A stretch of 64,000 bases of DNA from positions 1-64,000 of the forward strand of contig JAMPFU010000007.1 in assembly GCA_023664385.1 (NCBI GenBank). Reading direction: 5' to 3'. The notes beneath the pieces were generated by a model. It saw only the letters and a program-made list of their open reading frames with translations. It was not told the DNA's origin and made no database searches. The DNA comes from Clostridium sp. Lineage in GTDB: Bacteria > Bacillota > Clostridia > Lachnospirales > Lachnospiraceae. This document shows positions 33,676 through 42,703 of the stretch, one piece after another (position 1 is the first letter of the stretch; every line of letters starts with the position of its first letter). The position numbers were made by a program, and so were the translations under genes.

Positions 33676-34986
33676 TTACATAAGAGCTGCCACAAAAGAG
33701 GCAAGCTCGTCAAAAATCATATCAGGGTAAACAGCTAAAATCAGTGTCAATATAACAAGTACAATCAAAGGCGCAGTCATGGAAGCCTTCGGCTCACATA
33801 TTACCTGCTCATTTCCCTCATGTTGTTGTTTGCCAAAATATCCCTTTATAGTCACAGGAAACAGATATCCTGCTGTTAAAAGTGCACTTATCATAATCAC
33901 GATCATTCCTGTAAAAGCAAGCTGTGACACGGCACCTGAAAATTCAAGAGCACCGCTTGCTATATACCACTTGCTTAAAAATGTTCCTGCAGGCGGAATA
34001 CCCACAAGGGTTATGCCTGCAATTGTGTAGCAGCAAAACGTAACCGGCATATATTTTCCCAAACCGTCAAACTCATCCACAAGCTTTTTCCCTGTCTGAT
34101 GGATAATATTTCCTGCCACAAGGAAAAGTGTTATCTTGACCATTGCGTGCATAATAACATGAATGAGCGATCCCATAACCCCAGCCTCATTTAAAAGCGA
34201 TAATCCGAACATGATATAATTCATTTGGCTGACCGTAGAGTAAGCCAGCCTTTTCTTAAATATCTTTTCTCGGTATGCAAGCATGCTTCCCAACAGGATT
34301 GACACGATGGCAAGCGCCATCCATGCCGTCTGCACCCACGTATCCATAATAAAGCCTGTCCCAAAAACATAAAAAACAGTTCTTATAACCGCAAATACCC
34401 CGCATTTTACAACAACGCCCGACAGCAGTGCCGAGCCCGGTGCAGGCGCGACAGGATGTGCCTCGGGAAGCCATGCATGATACGGCAGTATTGCCGCCTT
34501 AACGCCAAAGCCAATTATCATAAGGAACGCACATACCAAAAACAGCGTCTTATTTCCATTCAAAAAAGCCATTCCAAGAGAGCCGCCTTTTACAAACGGA
34601 ATATCCGCCCCCTTATTTGCATAGAGGGCAAAAACACCAAAAAGCGCCGTAAATGCTCCTGCTATGGAAAAATAAAGTATTCTGAAGCCTCCCTTTTCCG
34701 ACGCCTTATTTCTGTCGTGAAAAACAAGCATCGCCGTGGAAAAGGATATTAATTCAAAGCTTATGTACATTGTAATAAGATTATCCGCAAAAAACTGGGA
34801 CAGCATTGACAAATAGCTGATACAATAAAATACATAATATATTTTTTTATGGTTATCCCTTTTAAAATATCCTGTATGATATATGCCGATAAGCACATAC
34901 ATTACAGTGGCAAGAATTGCAAATATAACACCAAGCTCATCAACGCGGTATCTGATTATGAACTCACTGTTAAGCCTTACTTCCAT
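33676..34986 (-). CDS. Antiporter-like subunit (MrpD type), 436 aa
   Basis: Third-last subunit. Conserved Glu in M-Y-I-S-F-E-L-I-S, Lys in G-V-K-A-A-I-L-P-Y-H-A-W-L-P-E-A and Lys in V-V-K-C-G-V-F-A-V. Slightly shorter than typical MrpD (about 490), mostly at the N terminus, with all core helices present. Cotranscribed with its neighbours on both sides. Confidence 0.9.
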   Translation of the reverse strand: MEVRLNSEFIIRYRVDELGVIFAILATVMYVLIGIYHTGYFKRDNHKKIYYVFYCISYLSMLSQFFADNLITMYISFELISFSTAMLVFHDRNKASEKGGFRILYFSIAGAFTALFGVFALYANKGADIPFVKGGSLGMAFLNGNKTLFLVCAFLMIIGFGVKAAILPYHAWLPEAHPVAPAPGSALLSGVVVKCGVFAVIRTVFYVFGTGFIMDTWVQTAWMALAIVSILLGSMLAYREKIFKKRLAYSTVSQMNYIMFGLSLLNEAGVMGSLIHVIMHAMVKITLFLVAGNIIHQTGKKLVDEFDGLGKYMPVTFCCYTIAGITLVGIPPAGTFLSKWYIASGALEFSGAVSQLAFTGMIVIMISALLTAGYLFPVTIKGYFGKQQHEGNEQVICEPKASMTAPLIVLVILTLILAVYPDMIFDELASFVAALM

Positions 34987-35059
34987 AACTTTTTCTCTCC
35001 TTTATTTGAACATAAGTCCTTCCAAGCTTTCGCTTTTAGAAAGGGACTGGCGCTATATA

Positions 35060-36553
35060 TTAATCAAACATACCGATTCCCTCAAATATAAAATCAATGA
35101 TAGGCTGCGCATGTGTTCCGAGAAATACATTTAAAGCAACAAAAATGATACATGCAGCTATAAATAACGGGTCTGCCTTATATATAACCGCCTTGTCCTC
35201 ATCCTTGACAGGTCTGTAAATTGATATAATTGCCCTCATAAAATAAACGGCATTTAAAAGCGTACTGAAGGCAAGCGCAAGCATAACGATTACAAGCTTT
35301 ACGGTAGAGGCATTGATTGCAGCATCCGCAAAGCAAACCTTCGAGATAAATCCCGCAAGCATCGGAATACCAATCATGGAACAGGCGCCAACAGTAAAGG
35401 TGGCTCCTGCTATCGGATTTTTTATTGCAGAGCCGCCCAAATCCCGAAATTCCCTACTGTCATTTGAAACATAGGAAAGTCCGTCAGCAGCTATAAACAT
35501 CATTGATTTTGCAGATGAATGTGCAAATATATGGAATACCGCCGCCATCATTCCAAGCTCGGTTCCAAGTCCCATACCCATGTAAATATAACCAATCTGC
35601 GCCACTGAGGAGTAGGCAATCATCTGTCTTACATCCGTCTGCGCAATTGCCCTTACAGATCCTGCAATCATGCCGATTACGCCAAAGACAAAGAAAACAT
35701 TTCCTATTTTTGACGACACGATTACATCCATGCCGATTACCCTGTACATAATCTTTATGAGAAGAAAAATGTACCCCTTTGATATAAGCGATGAAAGCAA
35801 TGCAGATGATGTGGCAGTTGAATATCCATATGCGTCAGGAAGCCATGAGTGAAATGGAAAAAGCGCACTTTTTATTGCAATTCCCACACACAAAAGTCCT
35901 ACCGTAATCGTAAGCGGAAGCTCATAGTCGCCAACTGCCACACTCGCAGCAATAGCCTCTTTTATATTGGACATGAGAAGATGTCCTGTCAGGTCATAAA
36001 GCATGGAAAGTCCAAGCAAGATAAGACCTGAACCGATAAGGCTCATAATCATATACTTCATAGCAGACACAAGACAATGTCCGTTATCCCTGCTCATAAT
36101 AAGGGCACATGCGGAAATTGTCATAATCTCTATAAAAACATACCCCGTAAAAAGGTCGTTTGTATAAATCATTGCAAGCAGCGCCGCAAGCAGCAGGTCA
36201 ACCATAATATAATAAAGATTTCTTTTCTTAGGAGCAACATCTATAAATACACGCTTCATTCCTCCAAGAACAGATGCAAACATAACGATGGAAAATATTG
36301 TCGCTGTAAGCGCCTCAAGTATGCCTACCCTGATTTCATTTCCCCATGGTGCCGGAAAATGTCCCATATAATACGTATAGGACTGGTCAAGCCCTGCCAC
36401 GTAGAAAAATGTAATAGCTGACATAACCGAAACTGCACCTATGACGCAGAGAGAAAACACTCTTGCCACCCTGTCGCTCATAATTGATATGATTACCGCC
36501 GATACCATGGAAAGTATGATAGAAAAAAACGGCAAATTTCTAAGGAAGTCCAT
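35060..36553 (-). CDS. Antiporter-like subunit (MrpD type), 497 aa
   Basis: First of the four large subunits, directly after the MnhC-like gene. Conserved Glu in Y-V-F-I-E-I-M-T-I, Lys in A-I-K-S-A-L-F-P-F-H-S-W-L-P-D-A and Lys in L-I-S-K-G-Y-I-F. I set the start at MDFLRN (GGGAGG 7 bases upstream), with the ATG two bases after the end of the MnhC stop; an upstream Met would overlap that gene. Confidence 0.9.
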   Translation of the reverse strand: MDFLRNLPFFSIILSMVSAVIISIMSDRVARVFSLCVIGAVSVMSAITFFYVAGLDQSYTYYMGHFPAPWGNEIRVGILEALTATIFSIVMFASVLGGMKRVFIDVAPKKRNLYYIMVDLLLAALLAMIYTNDLFTGYVFIEIMTISACALIMSRDNGHCLVSAMKYMIMSLIGSGLILLGLSMLYDLTGHLLMSNIKEAIAASVAVGDYELPLTITVGLLCVGIAIKSALFPFHSWLPDAYGYSTATSSALLSSLISKGYIFLLIKIMYRVIGMDVIVSSKIGNVFFVFGVIGMIAGSVRAIAQTDVRQMIAYSSVAQIGYIYMGMGLGTELGMMAAVFHIFAHSSAKSMMFIAADGLSYVSNDSREFRDLGGSAIKNPIAGATFTVGACSMIGIPMLAGFISKVCFADAAINASTVKLVIVMLALAFSTLLNAVYFMRAIISIYRPVKDEDKAVIYKADPLFIAACIIFVALNVFLGTHAQPIIDFIFEGIGMFD

Positions 36554-36554
36554 G

Positions 36555-36941
36555 CTATACGCCTCCCTTCCTTGATATAATGGCAATCTCATCTATATCA
36601 AGCGTATGGTATCTTCTGTAAAGCTTTACCGTAAGAGCAAGCATAATGGCAGTAACGCTTACGGACACAACGATACCCGTAAGAACAAGCCCCGCAGGAA
36701 TAGGATTTATGTATGCCTCCATATCCCTTACGCCATCCACGACGATAGGCGCCTTCCTGCTTTCAATATACCCCTTTGAGGCAAGAAAAAGATATATCGC
36801 ATTATCCATAAGATTAAAGCCGATTATTTTCTTTATGAGATTTTTATTGAGCAGGAGAGTCGTAAAGCCGATTCCGAATATGATTATCGCCGCCGTCTCA
36901 TAATAGTTCGTCATAAGATGACTAAAAAGCTCTTTCAGCAT
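36555..36941 (-). CDS. mnhC: Mrp antiporter subunit C (NuoK-like)
   Basis: Small membrane subunit with three hydrophobic helices, homologous to NuoK. The family Glu is not placed with confidence, but I-G-F-N-L-M-D-N-A-I-Y-L-F and A-L-V-L-T-G-I-V-V-S-V-S-V-T-A match MnhC (here written G-L-V-L-T). Its 128 residues match the usual length. It connects the small-subunit half of the operon to the large antiporter subunits. Confidence 0.88.
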   Translation of the reverse strand: MLKELFSHLMTNYYETAAIIIFGIGFTTLLLNKNLIKKIIGFNLMDNAIYLFLASKGYIESRKAPIVVDGVRDMEAYINPIPAGLVLTGIVVSVSVTAIMLALTVKLYRRYHTLDIDEIAIISRKGGV

Positions 36942-36944
36942 ATC

Positions 36945-37901
36945 CTATATCCTCCCTCTCTTAAATAGTGCATAAAATCCATACATTGTACACGCAACAA
37001 CAAGACCTACGCATATATTCAGATACAAAATAAGTCCGCTGCTAAGGATTGCGCCCGGCGTGCCGAGCGGTATCATGCTCTCTATATGATTTGCTCCCGT
37101 AAAAAAGGAATAGCTCTTTGCAAGACCATAAAAAAGAAGCGCTCCAAAGGTTATTCTCCTGAAGGTTTTATAGGAAAACAGCCGTTCCATTTTCTCAAAG
37201 CCATATGCATTTGCAAAAAGGATAAGTCCCGCTCCCATGATCGCACCGCCGGAAAAGCCTCCGCCCGGAGACAAATGTCCGTTTAAAACGACATAAATTC
37301 CAAACACAAGAATAACCGGCACAAGAAATTTTGCCACCTTCTCAAGTATAATATCTCTCCTAAAATCAACCACGTCCTCGTCAGCAAGAGGCTCCTCGCC
37401 ATCATTTCTAAGTAAAATAAGCACGCAGCAGCAAGCAATAAACAAAACATTTGACTCGCCAAATGTATCGAATGCCCTGTAATCAAGTATCATGCCGGCA
37501 ACTATATTGACTGCGCCCGTTTCATCTAAGCCGTCCTCTATATATCGTTCTGAAACCTCATTGTTTACAGGATTATCCTTATCCCCAAATGTAGGCAGGG
37601 AAGAAACCGTAAAAAGCAGTACGCATATAATGATAATTGCAACAACAACCGAAATGATATTATACGCCTTGTTCAGCCACTCCACAAACTTTCTGCTTCT
37701 GAAGGCCTGATAAAGCTCCCGCCTTTTTATATCATTTGCATCGGTAAATTCAGAAAAAAACTCATCCGCCTGAACAACCTTATCATTTTTTTCCTGTTTT
37801 TTTCTTGGATGAACCTCGTCAGGAATTTCCATATCTCCGGTCATAAAATCAGAGAATTTTTGACTGAAGCTATCCTTATAATTCTCCTTTAGCTTACTCA
37901 T
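36945..37901 (-). CDS. Fused MbhE-MbhF (MrpA C-terminal/MnhB) subunit, 318 aa
   Basis: The N-terminal 80 residues are charged and cytoplasmic. One helix and a loop with I-L-D-Y-R-A-F-D-T-F-G-E follow, the signature of the MrpA C-terminal / MbhE part. Then comes a complete MnhB domain with L-N-G-H-L-S-P-G-G-G-F-S-G-G. In Mrp and Mbh operons these are usually separate or part of MrpA. The end overlaps the next gene upstream by eight bases. Confidence 0.85.
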   Translation of the reverse strand: MSKLKENYKDSFSQKFSDFMTGDMEIPDEVHPRKKQEKNDKVVQADEFFSEFTDANDIKRRELYQAFRSRKFVEWLNKAYNIISVVVAIIIICVLLFTVSSLPTFGDKDNPVNNEVSERYIEDGLDETGAVNIVAGMILDYRAFDTFGESNVLFIACCCVLILLRNDGEEPLADEDVVDFRRDIILEKVAKFLVPVILVFGIYVVLNGHLSPGGGFSGGAIMGAGLILFANAYGFEKMERLFSYKTFRRITFGALLFYGLAKSYSFFTGANHIESMIPLGTPGAILSSGLILYLNICVGLVVACTMYGFYALFKRGRI

Positions 37902-38205
37902 GACCTTTTTCCTTTCCTTTTGCTATATTATTTTCCGTATTATCATCCTGTTCCTCATCCTCAATATATACATTTAACGCATCTATCTTCCTAAGAACAA
38001 GGAAAAATAAAATACTCGTCACACCCGCACCGACTGCCGCCTCCGTTATGGCAAGGTCAGGCGACTCCAAAAGAAACCATATGATACACATAACAAGGGA
38101 AAAGGACATAAAAATAACAACCGAATTAATCAGCTTTTTTGATGTACATGCAGCTATGGCGCATACAATTAAAAGTACAAGCAGCACAATATGAAATACA
38201 GTCAT
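37894..38205 (-). CDS. DUF4040 (MbhD-like) subunit, 103 aa
   Basis: Small three-helix membrane protein with L-L-E-S-P-D-L-A-I-T-E-A-A-V-G-A-G, the DUF4040 signature that in MrpA is part of the large subunit and in Mbh is separate (MbhD). The Glu in T-E-A is conserved. Its charged tail is cytoplasmic. The first base overlaps the end of mnhG. Confidence 0.88.
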   Translation of the reverse strand: MTVFHIVLLVLLIVCAIAACTSKKLINSVVIFMSFSLVMCIIWFLLESPDLAITEAAVGAGVTSILFFLVLRKIDALNVYIEDEEQDDNTENNIAKGKEKGHE

Positions 38206-38531
38206 TATTTTTTCACCTCACATTCATCCTTAAAATTTTCATTTGTCTCTATCTCCATCTTTGAAATAAGATGTGCCGATACAGGAGATGCAAACATAAA
38301 TACGATAAGCACAAGCAAAAGCTTTAATGACGTATAGCTAAAGCCTGCTATAATCATGATTCCGATAAGCACCATATCAAGTCCTAAGGTGTCCCCGATT
38401 GCCGAGCAGTGCATTCTGTTTAACACATACTTAAATCTGTATACTCCGATTATGGCAAGAATTTCGGCAAGCAGACCGCACACGATAAATAATGCCGCTA
38501 TAATAAATCTAATCCACTGTAATACTTCCAT
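38205..38531 (-). CDS. mnhG: Mrp antiporter subunit G
   Basis: 108 residues, three membrane helices, with I-G-V-Y-R-F-K and M-H-C-S-A-I-G-D-T-L-G, typical of MnhG/MbhC (M-H-A-x-T-x-x-x-T-L-G). Shares its stop and start with the neighbouring DUF4040 gene. Confidence 0.92.
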   Translation of the reverse strand: MEVLQWIRFIIAALFIVCGLLAEILAIIGVYRFKYVLNRMHCSAIGDTLGLDMVLIGIMIIAGFSYTSLKLLLVLIVFMFASPVSAHLISKMEIETNENFKDECEVKK

Positions 38532-38559
38532 AAGATATTCTCATCTCTTTTCCTTAATT

Positions 38560-38994
38560 TTATCCTTCCATGCCGCCCTTAGCGTGCACCCTTTTTTTAG
38601 ACCTTTTTGTTGTATTTCTTCTTTTGTATCTGTTTCTTCTTGTCATTATTTTCCTATTGTCATCCTCAATTTTTGCCTTTGCACCCGGAATTGCCTCAAG
38701 GGTTTTTATGTCAATCCTTCTGTATTTATTTGTATAAACCCTGTAAAGCACAACTACCGCAACAAAGCTTATGGCGGCATATATAATGCAGATATCCGCA
38801 AGATACCCCTCACCGATCCATTGTGAAAGGATTGCAATTATCATGATAACGACCGTCCCAGCCATATTGGAACATACAATTCTGTCCGTAAGTCTCGGTC
38901 CCCTGATTGCCCTGATTAAAATAAACAATATGCAAAGTGCCAAAATACTCATGGACACCACATACAAAACCATATAAGCCCTATCCAGCATCAC
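38560..38994 (-). CDS. mnhF: Mrp antiporter subunit F with long basic tail
   Basis: The first 90 residues match MnhF (R-A-I-R-G-P-R-L-T-D-R-I-V, then D-I-C-I-I-Y-A-A-I-S-F). The last 50 residues are very rich in Arg and Lys (RRNRYKRRNTTKRSKKR), absent from ordinary MnhF proteins of about 90 residues. The tail would lie in the cytoplasm and could bind acidic lipid, nucleic acid or a partner protein. Overlaps mnhE by four bases. Confidence 0.88.
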   Translation of the reverse strand: MMLDRAYMVLYVVSMSILALCILFILIRAIRGPRLTDRIVCSNMAGTVVIMIIAILSQWIGEGYLADICIIYAAISFVAVVVLYRVYTNKYRRIDIKTLEAIPGAKAKIEDDNRKIMTRRNRYKRRNTTKRSKKRVHAKGGMEG

Positions 38995-39473
38995 ACGTTT
39001 TCCCCCTCACACTTTATCTTCTCAATTTTTGTGAGAAGCCTTACAAATACGGAATTTTCCATCCCCTCCGCAAGCTCCCTGTCAAAGCAGTGCACCAAAT
39101 ATGTATCCTCACTTACGTCAACTGTTATTGTTCCCGGTGTCAGTGTAATTGAATTTGCAAGCATGACCTTACAGCTCTCGTCCGTAAGCGTCGTTTTAAA
39201 GCTTACAAGCTCAGGCTCATTTTCATATTTATCAAGCACAATAAACTGGAGCATGGTAATGTTTGCTTTCACAATCTCCCAAATGAGCACAAAGAAATAT
39301 GCGGAAATAAGGGGCAGCAGTCTATAAAATTTCATTTCTTTTTTTATGCTGTAATCCATGCATTTGCATAAAAAAACAAATATGACCACAGTAATTACAA
39401 TTCCGAAAATTACAATTTCAAGGGTAATATTTGCATTAAAAATAATCCATGCCAAAAATAAAAGCGCTAACAT
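38991..39473 (-). CDS. mnhE: Mrp antiporter subunit E
   Basis: First gene of the operon. 160 residues with two or three N-terminal helices and the cytoplasmic domain containing A-N-S-I-T-L-T-P-G-T-I-T-V-D-V and V-H-C-F-D, hallmarks of MnhE. The gene is divergent from spoVAA; the promoter was not identified with confidence in the 157-base gap. Confidence 0.92.
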   Translation of the reverse strand: MLALLFLAWIIFNANITLEIVIFGIVITVVIFVFLCKCMDYSIKKEMKFYRLLPLISAYFFVLIWEIVKANITMLQFIVLDKYENEPELVSFKTTLTDESCKVMLANSITLTPGTITVDVSEDTYLVHCFDRELAEGMENSVFVRLLTKIEKIKCEGENV

Positions 39474-39629
39474 ATTATCACTCCTGTTTCAACATAAAAA
39501 TAACGAGATAAATCCCGCCCCAAAAACTACCATCAATATATACCTATTAAATTCAAAATGCAACTAAAAATTTTAGAATAATATGGACAAATGCAAGAAA
39601 TAATAAAAAATAAAAAAGGAAGAACAGCA

Positions 39630-40268
39630 ATGGAAAATAAAACTCTGTATTTTTCCCTTGAGCAAAGTACATTGGTTCCTTCAAGAAAGGTACATGTAGG
39701 TGATATAGCGTCAATCTTTTGCTCTGACATGGATATCAGCCATGCTGCTGAGAAAACGCTTATCACGACACTGACAAACACGGAGCAGGATCAGATTGTG
39801 ATAACGGCAATGAAAATTGTCGAGCTTGTTTCCCTTCAATATAAGGATTTAAGCATTGTCAGCATAGGCTGTCCTGAAACAATCGTATATTACCGCAATC
39901 TTAAACCGGTATCGAAATTTAAGGGAAATTTAAAAAGTGCACTTATGATACTGCTTGCTTTTTTTGGGACTGCATACTCAGTCATGTCCTATAACGGTGA
40001 CGTTGATGCCGTAAAGCTCTTAAACGACCTGTATATTTTGTTTACTGGTGACAGAAACGGAAACACCCTAGGGCAAACACTTGGAATTGTTGCATATTCC
40101 CTGGGGCTTTGTGCCGGCATGATTATATTCTTTAATCACGGCATAAACAAAAAAAACACTGATGACCCGACTCCCCTTCAGGTACAGATGCGTCTATATG
40201 AGCAGGATGTTAATACCTGTATTATAGTTGACAGCACAAGGGATAACAAAACCTTAGATGTTAATTAA
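39630..40268 (+). CDS. spoVAA: Stage V sporulation protein AA
   Basis: First gene of the spoVA operon, whose products form the channel that moves dipicolinic acid into the forespore and releases it at germination. The 212-residue protein has an N-terminal soluble domain and two C-terminal membrane helices, as in SpoVAA. The start was set at MENKTLYFS, where AAGGAAG gives good spacing; an earlier ATG would add 13 Lys-rich residues. A sigma-G promoter is expected upstream, but I could not place its boxes. Confidence 0.85.
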   Translation: MENKTLYFSLEQSTLVPSRKVHVGDIASIFCSDMDISHAAEKTLITTLTNTEQDQIVITAMKIVELVSLQYKDLSIVSIGCPETIVYYRNLKPVSKFKGNLKSALMILLAFFGTAYSVMSYNGDVDAVKLLNDLYILFTGDRNGNTLGQTLGIVAYSLGLCAGMIIFFNHGINKKNTDDPTPLQVQMRLYEQDVNTCIIVDSTRDNKTLDVN

Positions 40269-40671
40269 AAGCACGCTCTACGTTTTATTCTGCCTGGTTG
40301 CAGGGGGAGCCGTCTCGGCAGGATATGTAGCATTTATAACCTTGCTTGGTATTTTTGACAAATTATCAGAAAAGCTCAAGGCAGTAAAATACAGCTATAT
40401 CATAGAAACATTAATCATCATCGGGGTAACGCTTGGCAATTTTGTATACCTGCTTCAGCTTAAATTACCCTTCGGGCTTACAGGCTATATATTTTTTGAG
40501 CTTATGGGCGGTATTTTTACAGGCTGTCTTGCAGGTGCACTTGCAGAAACCATAAATATTTTTCCAATACTTTCAAGGAGGTTTTCAATCAGGAAAAATC
40601 TTCACTATGCACTTATTGCAGCAGCCTTGGGAAAGGCGACAGGTTCCTTAATCCAGCTTCTGCTGCTCTAA
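40258..40671 (+). CDS. spoVAB: Stage V sporulation protein AB
   Basis: 137 residues with four hydrophobic helices and the G-F-V-Y-L-L-like and F-E-L-M-G-G-I-F-T-G-C-L-A-G-A-L-A-E segment of SpoVAB. The start overlaps the end of spoVAA by eleven bases (TTAGATGTTAA context). Confidence 0.88.
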   Translation: MLIKSTLYVLFCLVAGGAVSAGYVAFITLLGIFDKLSEKLKAVKYSYIIETLIIIGVTLGNFVYLLQLKLPFGLTGYIFFELMGGIFTGCLAGALAETINIFPILSRRFSIRKNLHYALIAAALGKATGSLIQLLLL

Positions 40672-40688
40672 ATATAAAGGAGGTAACT

Positions 40689-41150
40689 ATGAAGGTAAAA
40701 CAAAACGATGAAGAATACAACAAATATGTTGATGCCGTAACTCCGAAGCACAACCCATTTAAAAACTGCTTCAATGCTTTTTGGATAGGCGGACTTATCT
40801 GTGTCATCGGACAGGCAATCAATAATTTCATGATGTCATATTTTGAATTTAACAAGGAGGACGCAGGAAGCTACACATCACTTATCCTAGTTTTATTAAG
40901 CGTGCTTCTGACAAGCTTTAACCTTTACAAAAAAATTGCCAAATACGGAGGGGCAGGAGCCCTCGTTCCAATTACCGGCTTTGCCAACTCTGTAGCCTCA
41001 CCGACAATTGAGTATAAAAAGGAGGGCGAGGTATTTGGAAAGGGCGTCAAGGTATTTACCATTGCCGGTCCCGTAATCCTGTTCGGAATCGTAACAAGCT
41101 TTATACTTGGTTTTATTTACTGGGTAGTAAAGCTGATAGGCTTAGTATAG
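40689..41150 (+). CDS. spoVAC: Stage V sporulation protein AC
   Basis: Membrane protein of 153 residues; in Bacillus SpoVAC acts as a mechanosensitive part of the dipicolinate channel. The motif G-G-L-I-C-V-I-G-Q and G-A-G-A-L-V-P-I-T-G-F-A-N-S-V-A-S-P-T match the family. The AGGAGG site lies 6 bases before the ATG. Confidence 0.93.
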   Translation: MKVKQNDEEYNKYVDAVTPKHNPFKNCFNAFWIGGLICVIGQAINNFMMSYFEFNKEDAGSYTSLILVLLSVLLTSFNLYKKIAKYGGAGALVPITGFANSVASPTIEYKKEGEVFGKGVKVFTIAGPVILFGIVTSFILGFIYWVVKLIGLV

Positions 41151-41162
41151 GAGGAAATGTAT

Positions 41163-42194
41163 ATGAATAATCAGTCAGTGGGAAAACAAAGCATAAAATT
41201 TGAAAATCCTCCCGTCATCATCAGTCAGGCGTCAGTTGTTGGAGAAATGGAGGGGCAGGGACCTCTCGGCTCATATTTTGACCAGATTGAAACCGACCCC
41301 TCCTTCGGACAGGAATCCTGGGAGCTTGGAGAGTCTGAAATGGTAAGACGGGCAGTATCTACAGCCATAACAAAATCAGGGCTGGAACAAAGTAAAATAA
41401 AATATATCTTCGGCGGCGACCTCTTGGGACAGCTTATCGGTACAACCTTCGGGCTGAAGGATTTTAATATACCGCTTTTCGGTCTTTACGGTGCCTGCTC
41501 CACATGCGGAGAGTCACTTTCACTTGCCGCAATGACAGTAGCGGCAGGCTATGCAGAAAACGTCCTTGCTGTTACAAGCAGCCATTACGGTGGTGCTGAA
41601 AAGCAGTTCCGTTTTCCACTTGAATACGGAAATCAGCGTCCCTTGAGTGCTACATGGACCGTTACGGGAAGCGGCGCATTTATTGTAAGCCAAACAAACG
41701 GAGAACAGCCCATGCTCCAATATCCGCGCATAACTGCCATAACCACAGGCAAGGTAGTTGATTACGGTGTGCGGGACAGCCTTAATATGGGGGCATGTAT
41801 GGCGCCTGCGGCAGCGGACGTTATCTATCAATGCTTCGAGGACTTAAACCTAAAGGAAACCCAGTTTGACAAAATCATAACCGGAGACTTAGGTAAGGTT
41901 GGAAGCGAAATTTTAATTAAGCTTCTAAAGGATAACGGTCATGACATCAGCAAACAGCATATGGACTGTGGTGTTACTATATACAACAATGAGCAGCAGG
42001 ATACACATAGCGGAGGAAGTGGATGTGGATGCTCTGCTGTGACGCTTGCAGGCTACATTATTCACAACCTTAAGCAGCATATGTGGAAAAAGGTTCTTTT
42101 TGTTCCTACAGGAGCGCTTTTATCAACCGTAAGCTACAACGAGGGACAGACAATCCCCGGAATAGCCCATGCACTTGTGATTGAACAAAAATAA
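41163..42194 (+). CDS. spoVAD: Stage V sporulation protein AD
   Basis: Soluble, thiolase-fold protein that binds dipicolinic acid for the SpoVA channel. The 343-residue chain has F-E-N-P-P-V-I-I near the start, the thiolase-like G-A-C-S-T-C-G-E-S-L loop, and S-H-Y-G-G-A-E-K-Q-F-R-F-P. AGGAGG is 8 bases before the ATG used here. An ATG two codons earlier is too close to the site. Confidence 0.93.
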   Translation: MNNQSVGKQSIKFENPPVIISQASVVGEMEGQGPLGSYFDQIETDPSFGQESWELGESEMVRRAVSTAITKSGLEQSKIKYIFGGDLLGQLIGTTFGLKDFNIPLFGLYGACSTCGESLSLAAMTVAAGYAENVLAVTSSHYGGAEKQFRFPLEYGNQRPLSATWTVTGSGAFIVSQTNGEQPMLQYPRITAITTGKVVDYGVRDSLNMGACMAPAAADVIYQCFEDLNLKETQFDKIITGDLGKVGSEILIKLLKDNGHDISKQHMDCGVTIYNNEQQDTHSGGSGCGCSAVTLAGYIIHNLKQHMWKKVLFVPTGALLSTVSYNEGQTIPGIAHALVIEQK

Positions 42195-42224
42195 AGATTA
42201 AAATAATTTTATTAGGAGAATACT

Positions 42225-42584
42225 ATGGATTATATAAAAGCATTTATCATTGGCGGCATTATATGTATCTTGGCACAAATATTAATGGACACGACAAAGC
42301 TTATGCCCGGTCGGGTCATGGTTATACTCGTATGTACAGGCGCAATTTTAGGTTCCGTCGGAATTTATAAGCCATTTCTTGAGTTTGCAGGAGCCGGTGC
42401 CTCCGTACCACTTACAGGCTTTGGTTATAACCTTTGGAAAGGAATAAAGGAAGCAGTTGATACAGACGGATTTATAGGATTGTTCCGGGGCGGATTTACA
42501 ATGGCTGCGGTTGGAACCTCAGCAGCGCTTATCCTATCCTACTTTGCATCTCTTATATTCCAACCTAAAATGCCGAAAAATTAA
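42225..42584 (+). CDS. spoVAE: Stage V sporulation protein AE (AEb)
   Basis: Small membrane protein of 119 residues, a paralogue of SpoVAC with G-G-I-I-C-I-L-A-Q and G-A-G-A-S-V-P-L-T-G-F-G. It ends the operon; no spoVAF follows in the window. A bidirectional terminator lies at 42663. Confidence 0.92.
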   Translation: MDYIKAFIIGGIICILAQILMDTTKLMPGRVMVILVCTGAILGSVGIYKPFLEFAGAGASVPLTGFGYNLWKGIKEAVDTDGFIGLFRGGFTMAAVGTSAALILSYFASLIFQPKMPKN

Positions 42585-42662
42585 CTTATTATCTGCATAT
42601 GTTAATTATAAGCAAACAAGCATATGCTTTTAATATAGATATTGTATGTTTAAACATACAAT

Positions 42663-42692
42663 AAGGGGCTGTCGTTAAAGTGGCAGCCCCTT
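42663..42692. terminator. Bidirectional terminator
   Basis: AAGGGGCTG (42663-42671) and CAGCCCCTT (42684-42692) form a strong stem followed by TTTT, between the convergent spoVAE and penicillin-binding protein genes. Confidence 0.85.
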
Positions 42693-42703
42693 TTCATTTT
42701 ATA

